Positions 26,038-33,788 of a DNA stretch of 64,000 nt are shown piece by piece. Positions within the stretch are counted from its first letter, which is position 1, and every line of letters begins with the position of its first letter. The DNA is from Paenibacillus elgii NBRC 100335 (lineage in GTDB: Bacteria > Bacillota > Bacilli > Paenibacillales > NBRC-103111). The notes under the pieces were generated by a model. It ran no database searches and had not been told where the DNA came from. It saw only the letters and a program-made list of their open reading frames with translations. The DNA lies in assembly GCF_004000865.1 (NCBI RefSeq), contig NZ_BIMB01000004.1, forward strand, positions 62,001-126,000. Direction: 5' to 3'. The translations under genes were made by a program, and so were the position numbers.

Positions 26038-26717
26038 GTCCAGTTCACTCCTTGACTCGGTATGACCATATCGACATAAATCCCCGGGGTGACGATGCAT
26101 TCCGGGTCCAGTTCGCCGAGCGGCACGATTTCGTCGACCTCGGCAATGGTGTAATCTCCGGCCATCGCGACGAGCGGATTGAAATTACGGGCGCTTTTGT
26201 CATAGATCAAGTTGCCGTACGGATCGGCCTTCTGCGCGTGCACGATGCTGACCTCGGCGGTTAGTGCCGTTTCGATCAAATACGGCTTGCCGTCCAGCAC
26301 GATCTGCTGCTTGCCCTCTTCGGCAATCGTGCCGATGCCGACATCGACGAAGATGCCGCCCAAGCCGACGCCTCCGGCGCGGACGCGTTCGGCCAGCGTC
26401 CCTTGCGGGCTGAATTCCACCTCAAGCACGCCCTCGTTCATGAATCGGCCGGCGTTCGGATTGGAGCCGATATGCGAGACGATGACTTTTCTGGCTCGGC
26501 CCGCCGTGATCAGCCGTCCGATCCCGATATCCGGGAACGCGCAGTCGTTGCCGATCAGGACGAGATCGCGCACGCCTTTATCCAATATGCCCTTGCACAA
26601 GGACGGAGGATTGCCTACGCCTCCGAAGCCCCCGTACATCAGGGTCATCCCGTCGCGAATATGCTGAAGCGCATCCTCCAGCCCGGCGACCTTGCTTCGC
26701 TTTTTTACAAGCTCCAT
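26022..26717 (-). CDS. yodS: 3-oxoacid CoA-transferase subunit A, YodS-like
   Basis: A 231-residue alpha subunit of a class-I CoA-transferase. It shows the CoA-binding glycine region YGGFGGVGNPPSLC (about 28-41), SPQGTLAERVRAGGVGLGG (about 105-123) and the late segment VDEIVPLGELDPECIVTPGIYVD. It sits between the yodT-like aminotransferase (11-base gap) and subunit B, in the same order as the B. subtilis yodTSR genes. The oxo-acid substrate is inferred from the surrounding pathway. Confidence 0.88.
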   Translation of the reverse strand: MELVKKRSKVAGLEDALQHIRDGMTLMYGGFGGVGNPPSLCKGILDKGVRDLVLIGNDCAFPDIGIGRLITAGRARKVIVSHIGSNPNAGRFMNEGVLEVEFSPQGTLAERVRAGGVGLGGIFVDVGIGTIAEEGKQQIVLDGKPYLIETALTAEVSIVHAQKADPYGNLIYDKSARNFNPLVAMAGDYTIAEVDEIVPLGELDPECIVTPGIYVDMVIPSQGVNWTWAWE

Positions 26718-26728
26718 GCGTCTTCCCC

Positions 26729-28093
26729 CTATACCGCCGCTTTATTCAAATGGCCTTCCGTCCGAAGTTCCTCTTGAACCTCCATAATACTATTTTCCAA
26801 TACGCTTACTAGGCTATTAATTTGTTCTCGGGTGATGATTAATGGCGGAGAGACGATAATCGCATCTCCGGCCGCTCCGTCGATGCCGCCCGATGCCGGG
26901 TACACGAGCAGCCCTTTGTCAAAAGCTCGCTTGATGACCCGTGCCGTCACGCCGAGCGATAGCGGGAAAATTCCCTTCGTCCGTACATCCGGCACGAACT
27001 CCAGTCCGAGCAGCATCCCTTTGCCCCGCACGTCGCCTACGATATCCAGCCGCTTGGCCATCTCCTGCAGCTTGCCGAGCAGATACTCGCCGTTCACTTC
27101 GGCCGCGCGAACCAGATCGTGCTTTTCCATATAGTCCAGCACGGCCAGACAAACGGCGGCGGATTGCGGATTGGCGCTGTACGTATGGCCCGCCATGATC
27201 GATTTGGACCCTTTCAGAATCGGCTCCATCACCTTGTCGCTGACCAGCGTCGCCGCCATCGGCGTGTAGCCTGCGCTCATCCCTTTGCCCAAAGCAACGA
27301 TGTCCGGAGTGACCTCCCAATGCTCGATCCCGAACTTCTTGCCGGTTCTTCCGAGCCCCGTCATCACCTCGTCCGCGATGAAGAGAATATCGTATTTGTC
27401 GCAGATGCGCTTGATCTCTTGATAGTAGCCCTCCGGCGGCGTTACCGCTCCTCCCGAAGCGCCGATGATCGGCTCTGCGATAAATCCAGCAATATGCTCC
27501 GGCCCGATACGCAGAATCGACGTTTCCAGCTCCTGCGCGCATTTCATGCCGCAGCCGGGATGCGCTTCCTTCAGCGGACAGCGGTAGCAGTACGGCGCGG
27601 AGACGGACGGATAATCTTCGAGCAGCGGAATGAACCGCTTGCGCCGCAAAATATTGCCGGACATGGACAAAGCGCCCATCGTAATGCCGTGATAGCTCAT
27701 CCAGCGGGAGATGAAGCGGTTTTTGCGGTCGCGGCCTTTCTCCTGCCAATGCTGGATCGCAATCTTCATCGCCGTCTCCGTCGCTTCCGAGCCGCTGTTG
27801 ACGAAAAAGGACCAGTTCCAGCGCCCCTCCGACCATTCGCTTAACCGGCGCGCAAGCTCTTCGGCAGGCTCGCTCGTAAACTGCGCGCGGTACGCGAACG
27901 ACACTTTTTCCGCCTGCGCCTTCATTGCTTCGACGATTTCCGGCACCCCGTGGCCGATGCTCGCCGTCACCGCGCCGGAGCAGCCGTCGATATACGTTTT
28001 GCCGTCCGTGTCATAGAGATAAATTCCTTGTCCGCTGGCCACTGTAGGGTAGTTGTAGTCCAGAATCGGCTTGATCAAATGTGTATCCGTCAT
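26729..28093 (-). CDS. yodT: Class-III aminotransferase, YodT-like
   Basis: A 454-residue PLP aminotransferase. VNSGSEATETAMKIA (about 98), ADEVMTGLGRTG (about 240) and the Schiff-base lysine in ALGKGMSAGYTPM (about 270) are present. A family-specific Cys-rich stretch (PYCYRCPLKEAHPGCGMKC, about 165-183) could bind metal. It is the YodT homologue. Next to CoA-transferase genes, it would convert N6-acetyl-beta-lysine to 6-acetamido-3-oxohexanoate (inference). A separate GABA aminotransferase in the same operon fits the need for two transaminases. Confidence 0.85.
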   Translation of the reverse strand: MTDTHLIKPILDYNYPTVASGQGIYLYDTDGKTYIDGCSGAVTASIGHGVPEIVEAMKAQAEKVSFAYRAQFTSEPAEELARRLSEWSEGRWNWSFFVNSGSEATETAMKIAIQHWQEKGRDRKNRFISRWMSYHGITMGALSMSGNILRRKRFIPLLEDYPSVSAPYCYRCPLKEAHPGCGMKCAQELETSILRIGPEHIAGFIAEPIIGASGGAVTPPEGYYQEIKRICDKYDILFIADEVMTGLGRTGKKFGIEHWEVTPDIVALGKGMSAGYTPMAATLVSDKVMEPILKGSKSIMAGHTYSANPQSAAVCLAVLDYMEKHDLVRAAEVNGEYLLGKLQEMAKRLDIVGDVRGKGMLLGLEFVPDVRTKGIFPLSLGVTARVIKRAFDKGLLVYPASGGIDGAAGDAIIVSPPLIITREQINSLVSVLENSIMEVQEELRTEGHLNKAAV

Positions 28094-28118
28094 GTCGGTT
28101 CCCCTCTTTACGCTTGTG

Positions 28119-29384
28119 TTAAACCCAGCCTCTCGAGCGCATGGCTTCCGCCATTTTGCGGAGGCCTGCCATATAGACGGCCAGCCTCATGTCCACCTTG
28201 CTTTCCAGCGCAATCCGATGGACCGTGCGAAAAGCGTTCACCAAAAGGTGATCCAGTTTCCGATAAACTTCCGCTTCGGACCAATAGCAGCCCTGGTTGT
28301 TTTGAACCCGCTCGAAGTATGAAGCGATAACGCCGCCTGCGCTTGCCAGCACGTCGGGGACGAGCAGCACGCCTCGGGAGGTGAGAATTTCCGTAGCCTT
28401 CGCAGTGGTCGGCCCACTTACCGCCTCGATGACGATTTTCGCTTGAATGTCGGCCGCGTTCTCTTCCGTAATTTGGTTTTCAGCGGCGGCCAGGATGAGA
28501 ATGTCACAAGCTTGCACAAGCAGCTCCCGGTTGGAGATAGCGTTTGCGAACAAGTGGGTGACCGCGCCGGACGCATCCCGTTTTTCCAGCAAATAATCGA
28601 CGTCCAGACCGTCCGGGTGGTACAGAGCACCACCGGTATCCGCAATCCCTACGATCTTCGCTCCGGCGTCGTGCAGAAATTTGGCCAGATAGCCTCCGGC
28701 ATGGCCGAACCCTTGAACGATCACCTTGGCGCCTGTAAGCTCCACGCCGGCCGCCTTCGCCGCTTCGCGCAGCACGATCGTCACGCCTTTGACTGTCGAG
28801 GACTCCCTACCCGCCGAACCGCCCAACATGAGCGGCTTGCCGGTAATAAAACCGGGCGAGTCGAATTCGCGGAGACGGCTGTACTCGTCCATCATCCAAG
28901 CCATCATTTGCGCATTCGTGTACATATCCGGGGCCAGGATATCCTTCGTCGGGCCGACGATCTGGCTGATCGCCCGAACATACCCGCGGCTCAGCCGCTC
29001 CAGCTCTGCGGCGGACATCGTGCGCGGATCGCACTCGATGCCTCCCATGCCCCCGCCGTACTGGAGGTCGGTCAGACCGCATTGGATGCTCATCTCCATC
29101 GACAAAGCGGTTATTTCCTCCGGTGTTACCGAGGGATGAAACCGAATGCCGCCCTTGGTCGGTCCCACCGCATCGTTATGCTGAGCCCGGTAGCCCGTGA
29201 ATACCCGGACGGAGCCGTCGTCCATACGTATAGGAATGCAAACCGTCATCAAGCGACGGGGCCGCTTCAACAGCTCGTAGAACGATTCCGCGAAGCCCAT
29301 ATGCTCCAGCGCCTTTTTGATGAGCTGCTGCGTTCGTTCCAAGACGCTTGTTTGTTTCGTTTGCCGAACCGTATCGACTGCCAT
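28119..29384 (-). CDS. Glutamate-dehydrogenase-like protein lacking two active-site lysines
   Basis: A 421-residue member of the Glu/Leu/Phe/Val dehydrogenase family: GPTKGGIRFHP, YGGGMGGIECDP, LAPDMYTN, and the Rossmann motif VQGFGHAGG. The first substrate lysine (GPTKGG) and the catalytic Asp (LAPD) are kept. The lysine that normally stands in MTWKC is Gln (SIQCGL), and the catalytic lysine of GGGKGG is Met (GGGMGG). Both are essential in characterised enzymes. It is the first gene of the lysine/GABA operon, with GGAGGTGG before ATG 29384. It may be a non-catalytic partner or act on a different amine substrate. Confidence 0.85.
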   Translation of the reverse strand: MAVDTVRQTKQTSVLERTQQLIKKALEHMGFAESFYELLKRPRRLMTVCIPIRMDDGSVRVFTGYRAQHNDAVGPTKGGIRFHPSVTPEEITALSMEMSIQCGLTDLQYGGGMGGIECDPRTMSAAELERLSRGYVRAISQIVGPTKDILAPDMYTNAQMMAWMMDEYSRLREFDSPGFITGKPLMLGGSAGRESSTVKGVTIVLREAAKAAGVELTGAKVIVQGFGHAGGYLAKFLHDAGAKIVGIADTGGALYHPDGLDVDYLLEKRDASGAVTHLFANAISNRELLVQACDILILAAAENQITEENAADIQAKIVIEAVSGPTTAKATEILTSRGVLLVPDVLASAGGVIASYFERVQNNQGCYWSEAEVYRKLDHLLVNAFRTVHRIALESKVDMRLAVYMAGLRKMAEAMRSRGWV

Positions 29385-29489
29385 CGTTCCACCTCCGGCC
29401 TCTGCGTTATGGCTGCGATTACTTGTAGTTTAAACCAGCTAAAGCGCTCGATCTATTCGACCGACGAATCCAAAATGAGCGCGTTTTTT

Positions 29490-29504
29490 TATACATTAGG
29501 TATA
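29490..29504. promoter_or_regulatory. TATAC-N5-GTATA dyad between the GDH-like gene and pucR
   Basis: TATAC-ATTAG-GTATA, preceded by a T-run, lies in the divergent promoter region. The same dyad with the same five-base spacing and T-run occurs before the amino-acid importer at 33673-33687. It is a candidate operator of the PucR-type regulator. Confidence 0.45.
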
Positions 29505-29581
29505 AATTCCAGCTTGCCCGAAATGACGGGCCGTGATATAACTTACTCAAGCCAATCCGCACAGAAAAGAGGATCATTCCT

Positions 29582-31237
29582 ATGGGAATTAGCATTCAAG
29601 AAGCGATCCAGCTGCCCGTGATGTCGAAGACGAAATTGGTCGCCGGATTCGACGGCATGAACAATATCATCAAATGGGTCACGATCGTCGAAGTCATCGA
29701 AGACATCGACCGGCTGCAGGAAGGCGAGTTCCTGATTACGACCGGCTTCGGCCTGATGGAAAGCGAAGAGAAACGCAGCCAGTTTCACAAGCTGCTGTCC
29801 AACAAGAAGCTGTCCGGCGTTGCGATGTACACCGGCTTTTACTTGCGCGAAATTCCCCAATCGTTCATCGACATTGCGAATCGCTCCGCCCTTCCGCTGC
29901 TGGAAATCCCGACGGATATCAACTTTTCGGTGATTACCAAGGCGATTCTGGAGCAGATCGTCAACAACCAGTTCCGGATGTTCGAGCATTCGATCAACAT
30001 CCACAAGGAATTTACCCGTCTGGTCCTGGACAACCAAGGCATTCAGGCGATCACCGAGACACTGTCGCGGCTGACGGACGGCAGCATCGTGCTGTTCGAT
30101 GCGGATGCCTCCATCGTCTCGGATCGGATCGTTCATGACGCGGTCCGCCGAATCGGCCAGGATCGGCTCCTGCTCTTCTCCGAGCCGTTGCAGCCGCCTT
30201 TTGAACAGCAGCTTCTTCACTCAAACGATCATGAAAGCGAATACACAATTTCGCTCTATCCAGTCATGGCGAATCAGACGAACTACGGCTGGATTGCGGC
30301 CATCAAAGATAAAGAACGATGGAAAGACATCGACCAGATCGCGGTCGAGCATGCGGCCACCGTGTATGCGATTGAATTCCTGCGACATAAAGCGATTTTG
30401 GATACGGAAATCCGTTTTCAAGGCGAATTTCTCGATCAAGTGCTAAGCAAAAATTTTACCAATAAAGCCGAAGTGATCGAGCGCGGGAAAAAGCTGGGCT
30501 TCGATCCAAGCGGCAGTCAGGCCGTGCTGCAAATCAAGGTGGAGAACCTTCCGCCCGACCTCGAACGCCGTACGCTGGACGATATGCTGGACCGGCTGTA
30601 CCAAGTTGTGAACCAGACAATGAACAAGCATAACCGCCAGTTTCTGCTGCGCAACCGGCTGGACGGCTGCGTCGTCCTCATGGGAACCGGAAGCAAAGGC
30701 GCGGCTCCCGAAGCCGCAGAGGAAGCTTCGCTTCTGGCCGTACGGGATATCGCCGACAAATGGAGCGTGTTCTACCCAGAACATCCGCTGCGGATCGGCA
30801 TCGGCAAAAGCTACACTGACCTTGCTGACCTAGCCAAAAGCGCACAGGAAGCGCACCGGGCTCTCGTCTTCGCCAAGCTGCTGCACAAGCCGAAGTCCGT
30901 CGTCCACTATGACGATCTGGGGCTGTACCACTTCCTGATCCAGATGCAGGAGCTCGGCATGGACTTGCGGCAGTTTGCCGAGGAGCAGCTCGGGGCCTTG
31001 ATGCAAAATAAGCGCCAAGGAGCCGACCTGCTTCAAACGCTGGAAACGTACCTGTACCATAACCAGAGCCTGCATGTGACGGCGGCCGAGTTGTTCATTC
31101 ACCGCCATACGCTGAAATACCGGCTGAACCAGATCGAGAAGAAAACCCGGCGCAATCTTCAATCATCAGAGGACCGTTTGAAGCTGGAAATCGCGATTAT
31201 GGCCTACAAGCTGACCGTCTCTTCCGAGGAGCTATAG
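29582..31237 (+). CDS. PucR-family transcriptional regulator
   Basis: A 551-residue regulator. An N-terminal PucR ligand-sensing domain covers about residues 8-125 (MGISIQEAIQLPVM..., GEFLITTGFGL). A GGDEF-like degenerate middle region follows, and a C-terminal HTH_30 domain (LLQTLETYLYHNQSLHVTAAELFIHRHTLKYRLNQIEK, about 485-525). It is divergent from the GDH-like/lysine-GABA operon across a 197-base gap, and its 3' end overlaps the importer permease gene by 34 bases on the other strand. Control of both operons is therefore likely. The ligand is unknown; amino acids or purine-type compounds are known for relatives. Confidence 0.88.
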   Translation: MGISIQEAIQLPVMSKTKLVAGFDGMNNIIKWVTIVEVIEDIDRLQEGEFLITTGFGLMESEEKRSQFHKLLSNKKLSGVAMYTGFYLREIPQSFIDIANRSALPLLEIPTDINFSVITKAILEQIVNNQFRMFEHSINIHKEFTRLVLDNQGIQAITETLSRLTDGSIVLFDADASIVSDRIVHDAVRRIGQDRLLLFSEPLQPPFEQQLLHSNDHESEYTISLYPVMANQTNYGWIAAIKDKERWKDIDQIAVEHAATVYAIEFLRHKAILDTEIRFQGEFLDQVLSKNFTNKAEVIERGKKLGFDPSGSQAVLQIKVENLPPDLERRTLDDMLDRLYQVVNQTMNKHNRQFLLRNRLDGCVVLMGTGSKGAAPEAAEEASLLAVRDIADKWSVFYPEHPLRIGIGKSYTDLADLAKSAQEAHRALVFAKLLHKPKSVVHYDDLGLYHFLIQMQELGMDLRQFAEEQLGALMQNKRQGADLLQTLETYLYHNQSLHVTAAELFIHRHTLKYRLNQIEKKTRRNLQSSEDRLKLEIAIMAYKLTVSSEEL

Positions 31238-31920
31238 CGGGCGCGCGGCTTGGCGCTCGCTTCCCTGCTTTTCGCTTTCGCGTTGACGTCGAGTCTCGCT
31301 TCCAGCTTGCCTACCACAAATGTAAAGAGCATAACCAGGGCTAAATAATACAACCCTGCCACCACGTACGTTTCGAGCTGCTTGAAATTCGAGGCCGCTT
31401 CGCTTAACGCCGCTCCCCACAAATCCGACATGCCGACGTAAGCGACGAGCGACGATTCCTTCAGTCCCAGAATGAACTGGTTTCCGAGCGGCGGAATGGC
31501 AATTTTAAACGCCTGCGGCAAAATAATTCTTCGCATCGCCTGCGGATACGTCATCCCGAGCGAGCGGGCCGCCTCCATCTGACCGCGGTCGATCGATTGA
31601 ATCGCGCCGCGGAAAATTTCCGCGATGTAAGCGCCGCCGTGAATCGCCAGCGCGAACACCCCCGCCCAAAACTGCGACAGCAAAATAATGTTGGATATGC
31701 CGAAGTACAGCACGGCGATCTGGATAATGAGCGGCGTGCCGCGGATCAACGTAATGTAGAATTTCGCTACGGCGTTCAAGACGCGGCTCTTCGACAGCCG
31801 GAAAAAGGCAAATACGAGACCGATGACGCTTCCGAGCAGAAGAGAAACAAACGTTATGCGAACGGTCAGCCAAGTCGCTTTCAGAAACACGTCGTAACTG
31901 GACAGCAAGATTTCGATCAT
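31204..31920 (-). CDS. Polar amino-acid ABC transporter permease
   Basis: A 238-residue inner-membrane permease of the HisMQ/GlnP type. The EAA motif for ATPase contact is GQMEAARSLGMTYPQAMRRIILPQA, at about residues 110-134. Five hydrophobic segments are visible, starting with TWLTVRITFVSLLLGSVIGLVFAFF. It ends with a polar tail. Third gene of the leftward importer operon; one permease gene suggests a homodimer. Its stop lies inside the convergent pucR 3' end. Confidence 0.9.
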   Translation of the reverse strand: MIEILLSSYDVFLKATWLTVRITFVSLLLGSVIGLVFAFFRLSKSRVLNAVAKFYITLIRGTPLIIQIAVLYFGISNIILLSQFWAGVFALAIHGGAYIAEIFRGAIQSIDRGQMEAARSLGMTYPQAMRRIILPQAFKIAIPPLGNQFILGLKESSLVAYVGMSDLWGAALSEAASNFKQLETYVVAGLYYLALVMLFTFVVGKLEARLDVNAKAKSREASAKPRARYSSSEETVSL

Positions 31921-31948
31921 CGGGTCACCTCATCTGAATATCGTTTCG

Positions 31949-32758
31949 TTACTTTTGCAAAATATTTTTGCCGAACCATTTCTCGCTCAACTTATCGTAT
32001 GTCCCGTCCTTCACCATTTCGTCGATGGCCTTGTTCAATTGATCCAGCAGGGCTTGGTCCTCCTTGCGGACCGCGATTCCCATTTCCTGCATCGTCAGCG
32101 GCTCCCCTACGGCCTTGATCGCCGTGGCGCTTTCCTTGATCATGCGGAAGCCGACCAAATCGTCCGTAATGACCGCATCCACCCGCCCTGTCGGCAGATC
32201 CAGCAGCGCCGTCAGATCGCTATCGTATTCCGTAATGTTGCCTGCATCCGTCCGTTCGGCAGCCAAACCTTTGAACAAGCTGGCCTTGAGCACGCCGATC
32301 TTCTTGCCTTTCAGATCGTTCGCGGATTTAATCGTCTCGTTCGTCTTGGCAACGAAGATTTGTGCGCCCGACCGGTAGTAAGGCGTCGTAAAGCTGACCG
32401 TCTTCTGGCGCTCCGGCGTAATCGCCATACTGCCCAGAATCGCATCGTATTTCTTCGAAAGAAGACCGGGAATGATCGTTTCCCACGGGTTCGTGACCGG
32501 CTCGGCCTTCACACCCATTTTCTTGGCCAGCTCGCTCCCGAATTCGACGTCAAAGCCGACCAGATTACCGTTTTCCTTGTAGTTGAAAGGCTTGTACAGC
32601 CCGCTCATCGCATAATGAAACGCTTTCAATTGTCCGGAATCTTTACCGTCGGCCGAAGACGCAGACGGGGTGCTGCCTGTCGAAGCACAGCCCGCGAGCA
32701 GTATAGCCCCTACCAGCATCGTCAACACGGAAACGATCAACCCTTTTTTCATAAACAA
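31949..32758 (-). CDS. Amino-acid ABC transporter substrate-binding lipoprotein
   Basis: A 269-residue lipoprotein. Its signal peptide ends in the lipobox LLAGC (Cys about 24), followed by a Ser/Gly-rich linker and a family-3 solute-binding domain (FKPFNYKENGNLVGFDVEFGSELAKKMGVKAEPV). The fold is typical of polar amino-acid binders. It lies between the ATPase and permease genes. Given the lysine/GABA context, a basic or omega-amino acid is a reasonable guess only. Confidence 0.9.
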   Translation of the reverse strand: MFMKKGLIVSVLTMLVGAILLAGCASTGSTPSASSADGKDSGQLKAFHYAMSGLYKPFNYKENGNLVGFDVEFGSELAKKMGVKAEPVTNPWETIIPGLLSKKYDAILGSMAITPERQKTVSFTTPYYRSGAQIFVAKTNETIKSANDLKGKKIGVLKASLFKGLAAERTDAGNITEYDSDLTALLDLPTGRVDAVITDDLVGFRMIKESATAIKAVGEPLTMQEMGIAVRKEDQALLDQLNKAIDEMVKDGTYDKLSEKWFGKNILQK

Positions 32759-32796
32759 GTCCCTCCTGTAAGTTGGTCTTAGGCTGCGTTGCTTTT

Positions 32797-33519
32797 TTAA
32801 AGGATGCTGCGCAAAAACTGCTGGGCCCGCTCTGTCTGCGGATTGACAAAAAATTGTTCGGGATGGGCTTCCTCCAATATTTTTCCGTCGCTCATGAAGA
32901 CGACGCGGTCGGCTACCTCGCGGGCGAAGCCCATCTCATGGGTGACGACGATCATCGTCATGCCTTCCTTGGCAAGCTGCTTCATCACTTGGAGCACCTC
33001 GCCGACAAGCTCGGGGTCCAGCGCCGAGGTCGGCTCGTCAAACAGCATCACTCTCGGCGCCATGGCGAGCGCCCGGGCGATGGCGACGCGCTGCTTTTGC
33101 CCGCCGGACAGCATGCCGGGATAATCGTGCGCCTTATCCTTCAGTCCCACCTTGTCCAGCAAGTCGTAGGCGGTGTCGATGGCCGTTTTCTTTTTGAGCT
33201 TCTTCACATGGATCGGAGCTTCGATCACGTTCTCCAGCACCGTTTTATGGGGAAACAGATTAAAATGCTGGAACACCATGCCGACCTCTTGCCGGATCTG
33301 ATTCAGGTTCGACTTGTGAGGATCGCGCTTCTCTCCGAAAATATAAATTTCCCCGTCGTCATAAATTTCGAGGAAGTTCAGACAGCGCAGCAGCGTGCTT
33401 TTGCCCGAGCCGCTTGCGCCGAGCATGACGACGACTTCTTTTTCCTGGACGTTTAAATTGATGCCTTTCAGGACGTTAACGGAGCCGAATGACTTGACCA
33501 AGGTGTTAACTTGAATCAT
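32797..33519 (-). CDS. Amino-acid ABC transporter ATPase, GlnQ-like
   Basis: A 240-residue ABC ATPase with Walker [10 protein letters not shown] (about 34), Q-loop, signature [15 protein letters not shown] (about 135) and Walker [15 protein letters not shown] (about 157), then the switch His in VVTHEMGFA. First gene of the importer operon, with an AAGGAGG site. The dyad TATAC-N5-GTATA lies about 155 bases upstream. Confidence 0.92.
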   Translation of the reverse strand: MIQVNTLVKSFGSVNVLKGINLNVQEKEVVVMLGASGSGKSTLLRCLNFLEIYDDGEIYIFGEKRDPHKSNLNQIRQEVGMVFQHFNLFPHKTVLENVIEAPIHVKKLKKKTAIDTAYDLLDKVGLKDKAHDYPGMLSGGQKQRVAIARALAMAPRVMLFDEPTSALDPELVGEVLQVMKQLAKEGMTMIVVTHEMGFAREVADRVVFMSDGKILEEAHPEQFFVNPQTERAQQFLRSIL

Positions 33520-33672
33520 GGATTAACCTCCTTGCGGGATAGTCTATGTTGCGAAGAAAGCGCATTCTTTTTGTCTTGCAGCTTGTCCTCAAAAAGTTTA
33601 CCTGGTTAAATAATAATATAGAAACCGCTTACAATCTATTCGCCGATAGAACGAAAAAAGCTTCCCGCTTTT

Positions 33673-33687
33673 TATACGTCATGTATA
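33673..33687. promoter_or_regulatory. TATAC-N5-GTATA dyad upstream of the amino-acid importer
   Basis: TATAC-GTCAT-GTATA preceded by a T-run, matching the dyad at 29490-29504 in arms, spacing and flank. Candidate shared operator. Confidence 0.45.
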
Positions 33688-33741
33688 TAAATCATACCCG
33701 ATTTCGCGGGCCAAAAGCTGTGGAAACCGTTGGGAAGGGGC

Positions 33742-33773
33742 AAAAATAAGCCCATCCCCTAGGGGCGGGCTTT
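33742..33773 (-). terminator. Terminator after the AraC-type response regulator gene
   Basis: AAGCCC/GGGCTT and CCCC/GGGG arms; on the minus strand the hairpin is followed by ATTTTTG. It lies just past the stop at 33789. Confidence 0.75.
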
Positions 33774-33788
33774 AGAGTATTCAACGCG

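Noticed and set aside
32610..32622. cre-like sequence TGAAACGCTTTCA
   Set aside because: It is 13 bases, one short of the cre length, and lies inside the binding-protein coding region.
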